A stretch of 6,480 nucleotides of DNA, taken from NCBI GenBank assembly GCA_023300365.1, contig JALZWD010000282.1, positions 1 to 6,480 on the forward strand. Reading direction: 5' to 3'. This document shows, piece by piece, positions 1 through 5,167 of the stretch (its first letter is position 1; the number at the start of each line of letters is the position of its first letter). Position numbers and translations under genes: made by a program. Origin of the DNA: Flavimaricola sp. (GTDB lineage Bacteria; Pseudomonadota; Alphaproteobacteria; Rhodobacterales; Rhodobacteraceae). Under the pieces are notes generated by a model. It did not search any database. It saw nothing but the letters and a program-made list of their open reading frames with translations, and had not been told where the DNA came from.

Positions 1-312
1 CGCCATCGTCGCATATAACACGACGCCACCCGCGGCCATCGACCACAAAACATTGCGCGTCCAAAACCCCACCACCAAGGTAACAATCGCCGCCAAAATG
101 CGCGCGGGGTCAGGCGCGCCTCCTGTGGCTTGGGGCCAAAGCACCAAGGGGGCCACCAAACCGGGCAAAATCGCAACCGCGGCATACCGCAGATGGCGCA
201 CCATCGCCGGGGGCATAGGTTTGCGGCCCACAAGGCCCAAGAATGAATAGCGGATCACAAACGTGCCGATGCCCAAAACGACAATCACGATCCAGATGTT
301 GATGTCACTCAT
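1..312 (-). CDS. azlD: AzlD family branched-chain amino acid transport protein, small subunit (3' end beyond window)
   Basis: This is the small membrane subunit of the AzlCD (YgaZH-type) exporter of branched-chain amino acids in the inner membrane. The 104 visible codons contain no stop. The product starts MSDINIWIVIVVLGIGTF and is almost entirely hydrophobic, with probable membrane segments near residues 4-20, 43-60, 71-84 and 87-103. An RYSF segment after the first helix and a TRNVLW segment near residues 85-90 are where AzlD proteins carry similar residues. AzlD proteins are usually about 100-110 residues, so only the last few codons should be missing at the window edge. The ATG (312-310) overlaps the azlC stop in an ATGA, which fixes the start and implies translational coupling and paired production. 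The family call rests on the azlC partner as well as on the protein. The amino acids actually exported are inferred from the family. Confidence 0.88.
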   Translation of the reverse strand, partial: MSDINIWIVIVVLGIGTFVIRYSFLGLVGRKPMPPAMVRHLRYAAVAILPGLVAPLVLWPQATGGAPDPARILAAIVTLVVGFWTRNVLWSMAAGGVVLYATMA

Positions 313-1022
313 GCAGCGGCCCGCCGGTCTTGCCACACCTCAACCCGGGCGCCGACCATCATTGCCAGCGTTGCAGCAATGAGTAACCCGAGGCCAAAAG
401 GGATAAAGGCCAAAACCAGCGCAAGCGTCGCCGACGTAAGCGCCGCGGCAATATGCGCCGGAGTGCGCAGCATCGGCCCAACCAGCGCCAGAAAACAAAT
501 CGGCACCGCAAAATCGAGAGCCAGCCACTCTGGGATCGCCGCGCCAAGCACCGCCCCCAAAACCGTGCAGATCATCCAAACCGGATAAAGCGGGACAATA
601 ACCCCAAAATAATACCCCGTGCGCATGGGCAAATCCCACTGCGGGTTTTCTTCAAACCGCGACACCCCAAGCGCATAGGTTTGGTCGACCAAGAAATAGG
701 CGATCAACACACGCTGCCAACGCGGCGCCATCCCCAGATGCGGCGTAAGTGCCGCTGAATACATCACCAGCCGCAGGTTCACCGCCATTGCCGTGATCAC
801 CACCATCGCAAGGGGGGCCGCCTCTTGCATCAATTGCAATGCGGTAAACTGTGACGCTCCGGCAAAAACGGCGAGAGACATGCCAATGATCTGGACCATA
901 TCCAAGCCCACCTCGGCCGAGACAACACCAAACAAAAACGCAAACGGCGCCACCACAACCAGAAACGGCAGCGCGTCAAAGACGCCGCGCCAAAAGGCGG
1001 ATTTGGGTGTGGTGGTGGCCAT
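309..1022 (-). CDS. azlC: AzlC family branched-chain amino acid exporter, large subunit
   Basis: This is the large subunit of the AzlCD exporter, an inner-membrane permease of 237 residues, the usual AzlC/YgaZ size. Family landmarks are the FAGASQF segment at residues 53-59 and the NLRLVMYSAAL segment at 82-92, where AzlC proteins carry the NxR signature after a membrane helix. The DQTYAL segment begins at residue 113. Most of the chain is hydrophobic, with helices around residues 16-37, 43-66, 70-92, 135-160, 166-186 and 190-225. A short charged tail ends the protein. It is the first gene of a two-gene minus-strand operon and overlaps azlD by an ATGA. Only 52 bases separate its start from the divergent membrane-protein gene, so the two promoters must lie close together or overlap coding sequence. 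I see no clear ribosome binding site. Known family members export valine, leucine or methionine; the substrate here is not readable from the sequence. Confidence 0.9.
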   Translation of the reverse strand: MATTTPKSAFWRGVFDALPFLVVVAPFAFLFGVVSAEVGLDMVQIIGMSLAVFAGASQFTALQLMQEAAPLAMVVITAMAVNLRLVMYSAALTPHLGMAPRWQRVLIAYFLVDQTYALGVSRFEENPQWDLPMRTGYYFGVIVPLYPVWMICTVLGAVLGAAIPEWLALDFAVPICFLALVGPMLRTPAHIAAALTSATLALVLAFIPFGLGLLIAATLAMMVGARVEVWQDRRAAA

Positions 1023-1074
1023 CCGACTGGCGTAGCGTCACGAGTGTTCCTTGGCAATTAAGAAAGCATGCCCG

Positions 1075-1623
1075 ATGACCACGCCGATTGTCCTGCGGTA
1101 TCACAACACACAACGCGACATGGCCGATGCAATGATCGCGGCTGGCAAGGCAATCGCGAGCAAAAAACGCGATTGGCCATTTTTTGTGGGTTCAATCGCT
1201 GTGGTCTATTTGGCTACGGTGGGCGGCCTGGCAATCGGTGCGTTGATATGGAACGCGGCATTGGACCAAAGCGGAAGCATCTTACCTTGGCTTTTCGTGG
1301 GCGGCATCATGGGTCTGGCGATCACGTTTTTGACATACCGCCGCATGATTTGGGTCCAGGCGGCGGCAACACTCAACTCGCGCTTTTGCGCATCTCAACA
1401 ACACATGTCGCTTGGACCCGACGGTGTGGTGCTCAGCAACGATGTGGCACATTGGCAGACGGATTGGACCGGGGTCGAGGCGGTCGTTGCGATGAAATCC
1501 GGCATGGCCATCGTGGTCTCTGGCATTGTCTATCCCGTGCCCAACGCCAGCTTTAACGCGACAACACCCAAGGCGGATGCCCTAGCACACGCGCAAGCAT
1601 GGCACGCGGCGGCCCAAGGATGA
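1075..1623 (+). CDS. Two-helix membrane protein, YcxB-like
   Basis: This is a 182-residue protein with a charged N-terminal segment (1-34), two membrane helices at about 36-58 and 68-88, and a cytoplasmic C-terminal half. That half reads as short beta strands (residues 108-160, with LGPDGVVLS, a W followed by W-TGVEAVV, and YPVPNASF). This order of helix, helix, then a small beta domain ending in a P-x-x-x-F element resembles the YcxB-like family, whose function is not known. The assignment is from memory of the fold pattern. I chose ATG 1075 because a weak purine-rich site (AAGAAAG, 1060-1066) lies eight bases upstream; an in-frame TTG at 1051 is the alternative start. The stop codon overlaps the mobA ATG, so it heads a four-gene translationally coupled operon. 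Its role in Mo-cofactor chemistry, if any, is unknown. Confidence 0.75.
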   Translation: MTTPIVLRYHNTQRDMADAMIAAGKAIASKKRDWPFFVGSIAVVYLATVGGLAIGALIWNAALDQSGSILPWLFVGGIMGLAITFLTYRRMIWVQAAATLNSRFCASQQHMSLGPDGVVLSNDVAHWQTDWTGVEAVVAMKSGMAIVVSGIVYPVPNASFNATTPKADALAHAQAWHAAAQG

Positions 1624-2213
1624 GCGGGCCGCATGCAATGATCCTTGCGGGTGGTGGCGCGCGGCGCATGGGCGGCGGCGACAAGGGGCTGTTGGCTTTG
1701 GGGGGGGGAACTGTGCTGGGCCAAGTCGTGGCGCGGATTGAGCCACAGGTGACGCGGCTTGCGCTTAATGCCAACGGCGACCCGGCCCGCTTTGCCGCTC
1801 TTGGATTGCCGGTCCGTCCCGATACAATCGACGGCCAGCTTGGCCCATTGGCGGGCATCCTCACCGCGATGGACTGGGCCAACGCCCAGGGGGCCGCTTC
1901 GGTCTTCACCGTTGCAGGCGACACGCCGTTTTTGCCCGGTGATCTTATCCCGCGCCTGATGCTCGCCGCCGAAGACGCGCCCTCGGGCATGGCGATCGCC
2001 ACAAGCGACGGGCGCGCGCATCCCACATGCGGTCTCTGGCCTGTTGGTTTGGCCGATGATCTGCGGCGCACCTTACAAGACGGCACCCGCCGCCTCACCG
2101 ATTGGACCGATAAACACACCGCCGCAATGGCGCCCTTTCCCGCCACAAAACCCGACCCGTTCTTTAACATCAACACACCAGACGATCTGGTCACCGCACG
2201 AGAGTTCCTATGA
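1620..2213 (+). CDS. mobA: Molybdenum cofactor guanylyltransferase MobA
   Basis: MobA transfers GMP from GTP to Mo-molybdopterin, giving the guanine-dinucleotide cofactor (MGD) needed by DMSO reductase-family enzymes; it is cytoplasmic. At 197 residues it is of normal size. The nucleotide-binding loop LAGGGARRMGGGDK occupies residues 9-22, with R16 and K22 in the expected places. The GPLAGI segment (75-80), the metal-binding VAGDTPF with D101, the HPTCGLWP segment (134-141) and the C-terminal FFNINTPDDL (181-190) are all characteristic. I chose ATG 1620 because it makes an ATGA overlap with the previous stop and leaves a normal short leader before the loop; ATG 1599 would add seven residues inside the upstream gene. 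A nine-G run at 1700-1708 encodes residues 28-30 and leaves the frame intact. The gene is coupled to mobB by another ATGA. Confidence 0.95.
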   Translation: MSGPHAMILAGGGARRMGGGDKGLLALGGGTVLGQVVARIEPQVTRLALNANGDPARFAALGLPVRPDTIDGQLGPLAGILTAMDWANAQGAASVFTVAGDTPFLPGDLIPRLMLAAEDAPSGMAIATSDGRAHPTCGLWPVGLADDLRRTLQDGTRRLTDWTDKHTAAMAPFPATKPDPFFNINTPDDLVTAREFL

Positions 2214-2704
2214 AAGTCTACGGCATCATCGGCTATAAAAACGCGGGCAAAACCTCGCTTGTTGAACGGCTCGTGACCGAGTTTTGCAACCGCGGCTTGC
2301 GGGTAAGCACCGTGAAACACGCCCACCACAGCTTTGATCTGGACGCGCCGGGCAAAGATACCTACCGCCACCGCACCGCTGGCGCAGAACAGGTGATGAT
2401 GGCCACATCCACACGCTGGGTCTTAATGAATGAACTACGCACCCAGCCCGAGCCCGCCTTGGCCGACCTGCTCGCACGTATGGCCGACGTCGATCTGGTA
2501 ATTGTCGAAGGCTACAAACGCGACACCCACCCCAAAATTGAGGTCTGGCGGGCGCAAACAGGCCACGAAATGATCGCGCCCAATGACCCCACCGTGCGGG
2601 CCATGGCCACCGACAGCACGCCCGATATCGACCGCCCCCTGCTCGATCTCAACAACACCGCCGCAATCGCAGATTTCATCTGGAACGATCTCCAAGCCCT
2701 ATGA
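2210..2704 (+). CDS. mobB: Molybdopterin-guanine dinucleotide biosynthesis adapter MobB
   Basis: MobB is a P-loop GTP-binding protein that assists MobA in making MGD; it is not strictly essential in bacteria where it has been tested. The 164-residue length is typical of a stand-alone MobB. The Walker A motif GYKNAGKT spans residues 8-15, with K14 and T15 contacting phosphate. The conserved KHAHHSFD stretch is at 36-43, followed by DAPGKDTYRHRTAGA (45-59). DLVIVEGYK at 95-103 is the Walker B region with the family-typical EGYK. The start is set by an ATGA overlap with mobA, with a GAGAG purine site at 2200-2204 five bases upstream. The stop overlaps the start of the acetyltransferase in the same way. 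All nucleotide-binding residues I can recognise are present. Confidence 0.94.
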   Translation: MKVYGIIGYKNAGKTSLVERLVTEFCNRGLRVSTVKHAHHSFDLDAPGKDTYRHRTAGAEQVMMATSTRWVLMNELRTQPEPALADLLARMADVDLVIVEGYKRDTHPKIEVWRAQTGHEMIAPNDPTVRAMATDSTPDIDRPLLDLNNTAAIADFIWNDLQAL

Positions 2705-3294
2705 AAGCCCCCGTGATCCAACCCGGCTTTGACGCCACCGAACGGCCTGTGGTGGCACGCCTCTATTGGGAGGCCTTTGGCCCAAAACTCAGCCGCGTGA
2801 TGGGCCCCGAGGCCAAGGCACTGGCCTTGATTGAAGCGGTCTTGGACCCAACACACGGCCTCTGCGCGCGCGACGCGGGGGGCGCTGTGCTGGGCGTGGT
2901 CGGGTTCAAAACGGCCAAAGGCGCGCTCGTAGATGGCGGCTGGGCCGATATGCGCCGGGCGTATGGGCTTTGGGGCGGCGCATGGCGGGCCCTTGCGATT
3001 TCCCTGCTCGAACGCGACACCGACAACCAACGCTTTTTGATGGACGGTATTTTCGTCACGGCCAAGGCGCGCGGATACGGTGTGGGAACGGCCCTGTTGC
3101 ACGCAATCGCAGACGAAGGCCGCACGCGCGGCTACGGCAAACTGCGCCTTGATGTGATCGACACCAACCTGCGCGCCCGCGTCCTTTACGAGCGCTTTGG
3201 GTTTGTCGCCACAAACACACAAAACCTCGGATTTTTGCGCCACCTTTTCGGCTTTTCATCCGCCACAACCATGGTGCTTGATCTCGCCCCCTAA
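2701..3294 (+). CDS. GNAT family N-acetyltransferase, substrate unknown
   Basis: This is a 197-residue acetyl-CoA-dependent acyltransferase of the GNAT fold. The acetyl-CoA pyrophosphate-binding loop R-G-Y-G-V-G-T is at residues 124-130, preceded by the strand MDGIFV (114-119) where GNATs place substrate-facing residues. N156, Y163 and the YERFGF segment (163-168) match the C-terminal GNAT motif, with Y163 in the position of the usual general acid. The N-terminal 90 residues are less conserved and would decide the substrate. The start overlaps the mobB stop (ATGA) with no strong ribosome binding site, so translation probably depends on ribosomes finishing mobB. It is the last gene of the operon and is followed by a convergent gap. 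A protein, amine or small-molecule acceptor are all possible; the link to Mo cofactor is positional only. Confidence 0.88.
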   Translation: MKAPVIQPGFDATERPVVARLYWEAFGPKLSRVMGPEAKALALIEAVLDPTHGLCARDAGGAVLGVVGFKTAKGALVDGGWADMRRAYGLWGGAWRALAISLLERDTDNQRFLMDGIFVTAKARGYGVGTALLHAIADEGRTRGYGKLRLDVIDTNLRARVLYERFGFVATNTQNLGFLRHLFGFSSATTMVLDLAP

Positions 3295-3312
3295 GGCATG
3301 CGCCCTTTGGGT

Positions 3313-3333
3313 CTCATCTTGCCAAAAATACTC
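3313..3333. other. AT-rich intergenic motif of a kind recalled as recurrent in Rhodobacteraceae
   Basis: Nineteen bases after the acetyltransferase stop lies the string CTCATCTTG followed by CCAAAAATACTC. I recall closely similar strings (TCATCTTG, then an A-rich run, then ATACTCC) as common just outside genes in Rhodobacteraceae genomes, in either orientation. The usual GC-rich continuation is not present here; the sequence runs on with CAAAAATCCCC instead. What the element does is not known to me. The identification is from memory and is not a search result. Confidence 0.35.
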
Positions 3334-3397
3334 AAAAATCCCCGTCACACCCGCAAAACAGCGCCAGCGAGGGTGCGCCAATCATCATAGATACTGC

Positions 3398-3428
3398 CGC
3401 CCGCAGGGCGTCCTTTGGATCAAAGGGC
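3398..3428. terminator. Two adjacent hairpins, candidate terminator of the minus-strand greA operon
   Basis: Two perfect inverted repeats lie side by side directly after the minus-strand stop codon at 3432-3430. The first has arms CGCCC (3398-3402) and GGGCG (3406-3410) around the loop GCA. The second has arms CCTTTG (3412-3417) and CAAAGG (3421-3426) around GAT, and can extend by a G-T wobble and a G-C pair to 3410/3428, sharing base 3410 with the first. Neither is followed by a run of T on either strand, so a classic Rho-independent terminator is not supported. They could block transcription from both directions in this convergent gap, or protect the 3' end of the mRNA from exonucleases. 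Confidence 0.4.
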
Positions 3429-3429
3429 T

Positions 3430-4440
3430 CTAGTCAAACGTGCCGGCCACACGGCCAAGCAACATGAACGCCCGCGCCGACCGCGTCTCTGACAGGAACG
3501 AAATCTGCTCGTCCGTCGCGTCGTTTTCAAACTCCGCCAACATCTTGTCAAACAGGCGCAGGAAATGATGCGCCGCATCGCGAAAAATTGGATCTTCGCG
3601 CATGCGCCCCGCGGTCAGCGCCAGCGACGAGCGGTCCCGCACACCCCCAAGTGAGGCGACGGCCCGGCCGCGTTCACCCATCGCAAATCGCCGCCAGATC
3701 GACGGGCGGGCGCGGTCGGGGCTTAGGTCATCGACATAAATTCCGTCTTGGCTCAACAAGGTCAGCACGTCTTGCGCGGCTTGGATCAATTGCCGGGCTT
3801 GGCGTTCTTGCAACGCCCGGCGCAGGGCCACAAACCCTTCCTCGTCTTGATCGGTATCCGGGAAATTCAGCGCCCGTATCATATCCTCCCGGTCCAACGG
3901 CGGCGCGATCTCTTCGGCCGAGGTGCCCAGCGCCAATGACGGCTGTTCTTCGCTGGTGATCGGCTGATGCGCCGTGGGCAACGGATGGCGTTTGGGGCTG
4001 CGGTTGCTGGCAAAACTGGCCATGGTGGTTTCGGTTTGTTTGGTCGCTTCTGCGATCTCGTCCAATCGGCGCTCAACCGATGCGCCGCCTTTGGTCCCCT
4101 GAAGTTGCCGGTCGGCCAGATAGGTTTGCCGCATCGCATCAATACTGGCCTGCAAACGGCGGCTTTCCTCGCGCATAATCCGGCTTGACCGCGCCGCCAA
4201 TGCCGCCACCCAAATCAGGGCAACAGGCAAAAAGACCGCAATCAAGGTCATTACAAACCGCAGGCTATCAACCGGTTGATCCGACGGCGGCGAGGGCGCG
4301 GTGAGGAAAAAGACGGCCGTAAACACCAGCCAAAGCGCACTAAGCCCCACGGCGATCCATTCCGCAAACGACGCCCCTTCCCGCTCGGCCCCACCCGAAA
4401 GGGCAAGGACGGCGTCAGCTTTGATAGTAGGCTCAGCCAT
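3430..4440 (-). CDS. Unrecognised two-helix membrane protein with coiled coil, encoded downstream of greA
   Basis: I do not recognise a named family in this 336-residue protein. After an N-terminal 26 residues there are two membrane helices, at about 27-47 and 62-83, separated by a short loop rich in P and S. From about 86 to 142 the chain is charged and helical (EESRRLQASIDAMRQTY, then DEIAEATKQTETTM), consistent with a coiled coil. A low-complexity linker follows (about 143-180). The C-terminal part (about 183-336) is a soluble, mostly helical domain with many R, D and E residues. Both termini are probably cytoplasmic. The gene starts 27 bases after the greA stop on the same strand, with a weak GGA site nine bases upstream of its ATG, so it is probably co-transcribed with greA. 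It resembles conserved hypothetical proteins I associate with Rhodobacteraceae. A membrane-anchored scaffold is a guess from the architecture only. Confidence 0.82.
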   Translation of the reverse strand: MAEPTIKADAVLALSGGAEREGASFAEWIAVGLSALWLVFTAVFFLTAPSPPSDQPVDSLRFVMTLIAVFLPVALIWVAALAARSSRIMREESRRLQASIDAMRQTYLADRQLQGTKGGASVERRLDEIAEATKQTETTMASFASNRSPKRHPLPTAHQPITSEEQPSLALGTSAEEIAPPLDREDMIRALNFPDTDQDEEGFVALRRALQERQARQLIQAAQDVLTLLSQDGIYVDDLSPDRARPSIWRRFAMGERGRAVASLGGVRDRSSLALTAGRMREDPIFRDAAHHFLRLFDKMLAEFENDATDEQISFLSETRSARAFMLLGRVAGTFD

Positions 4441-4467
4441 GACAGATGTCCGAAAAAATGAGGGGGC

Positions 4468-4938
4468 TTAGGCGTAGGAGATTTTCAATACTTCATAGGC
4501 CTTGGTGCCGCCGGGCGTGCGCACCTCAACACTATCGCCCACGTCCTTGCCAATCAGGGCGCGCGCGAGGGGCGATTTAATATTCAGACGCCCATTCTCA
4601 ATATCGGCCTCGTATTCGCCGACAATCATAAATGTCTTTTCCTCGTCGGTGTCTTCATCAACCAGCTCAACATTGGCGCCAAACTTGATCGTGCCCGAAA
4701 GCTTGGCAACATCAATCACATCCGCCAGCGAAATCGCCCCCTCAAGCTCTTTGACGCGGCCCTCGATGAACGATTGTTTTTCCTTGGCAGAATGGTACTC
4801 GGCATTCTCGGACAGGTCGCCATGGGCGCGGGCCTCTGAGATCGCCGCAATAATGGCAGGGCGTTCCACAGATTTCAGGTGCTTGAGTTCCGCATTCAGC
4901 GCCTCGTAACCGGCCTGTGTCAGTGGGATCTTTTCCAT
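4468..4938 (-). CDS. greA: Transcription elongation factor GreA
   Basis: GreA enters the secondary channel of backtracked RNA polymerase and stimulates cleavage of the extruded RNA 3' end so that elongation resumes. The 156-residue length matches the family (158 in E. coli). The N-terminal coiled coil begins [14 protein letters not shown] and carries the tip segment [10 protein letters not shown] (residues 40-49), where D41 and E44 are the acidic pair that positions the catalytic magnesium. The C-terminal FKBP-like domain has the conserved [10 protein letters not shown] at 122-131 and ends VLKISYA. I chose ATG 4938 because translation from it begins exactly at the family's normal N-terminus, with AAAGG ten bases upstream. 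An in-frame ATG at 5037 would add 33 residues unlike any GreA. It is the first gene of a minus-strand pair and is divergent from ETF-QO. Confidence 0.97.
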   Translation of the reverse strand: MEKIPLTQAGYEALNAELKHLKSVERPAIIAAISEARAHGDLSENAEYHSAKEKQSFIEGRVKELEGAISLADVIDVAKLSGTIKFGANVELVDEDTDEEKTFMIVGEYEADIENGRLNIKSPLARALIGKDVGDSVEVRTPGGTKAYEVLKISYA

Positions 4939-4970
4939 AAACGTTCTACCTTTGGACAGATGTTGCAGCC

Positions 4971-4999
4971 TGTGTAGCAAGGAAAAACACCAAACCCAA
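4971..4999 (-). promoter_or_regulatory. Candidate greA promoter
   Basis: Read on the minus strand, TTGGGT (4999-4994) and TACACA (4976-4971) are separated by 17 bases, and a TGC directly before the second box would make an extended -10. Each box matches only three of six sigma-70 consensus positions. Transcription would start about 25 bases before the greA ATG, a sensible leader length. This is pattern reading only. Confidence 0.3.
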
Positions 5000-5153
5000 G
5001 CCACCATCGCACCAAGGCGGGCATTGCCGCTATGCACGGTGACGTAACGCCAGATCGGTCAATTTCGCGTGCCACGATTGCCCAAACCCTTCAAACGGTC
5101 TAGCAAGAAATGTAACCTTGTTGCGCGGCCCATTCCAAAGGCCCCCATTTCGT

Positions 5154-5159
5154 AAAGGA
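5154..5159 (+). promoter_or_regulatory. Ribosome binding site of ETF-QO
   Basis: AAAGGA ends eight bases before the ATG at 5168, a near-ideal Shine-Dalgarno spacing. This favours ATG 5168 over the in-frame ATG at 5183, which would still leave a complete FAD-binding fold. Confidence 0.75.
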
Positions 5160-5167
5160 ACTGCTAG

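Larger units (their letters stand above)
4939..5167. other. Divergent intergenic region between greA and ETF-QO
   Basis: These 229 bases hold no credible gene and must contain the promoters of both flanking transcripts. Besides the candidate greA promoter there is a weak plus-strand possibility: TTGCCC at 5078-5083 and TAGCAA at 5101-5106, with 17 bases between them. I see no strong operator palindrome and no stable long hairpin. Confidence 0.6.

Noticed and set aside
53..250. 65-codon plus-strand open frame at the left end
   Set aside because: It is the antisense shadow of azlD, which is supported by its hydrophobic product and its overlap with azlC.
1051..1074. TTG start for the YcxB-like gene
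   Set aside because: An ATG eight codons downstream has a purine-rich site at suitable spacing; the TTG remains possible but is less likely.
1023..1074. Possible molybdenum-cofactor riboswitch ahead of the mobAB operon
   Set aside because: The gap is only 52 bases, far too short for that RNA, and no extended stem is visible.
1599..1619. Earlier ATG for mobA
   Set aside because: It would add seven residues (MARGGPR) before the normal short leader and lose the ATGA coupling seen at the other junctions.
1553..2371. 272-codon open frame on the minus strand opposite mobA and the start of mobB
   Set aside because: It spans the junction of two well-supported genes and its composition is a codon-bias shadow with no recognisable motif.
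2512..3243. 243-codon open frame on the minus strand opposite mobB and the acetyltransferase
   Set aside because: Same reasoning: it crosses two solid plus-strand genes and has no supporting motif or ribosome binding site.
4939..5037. N-terminal extension of GreA from an upstream in-frame ATG
   Set aside because: GreA family proteins start at the MEKIPLT position; the extra 33 residues look like translated leader, and the candidate promoter lies within this stretch.
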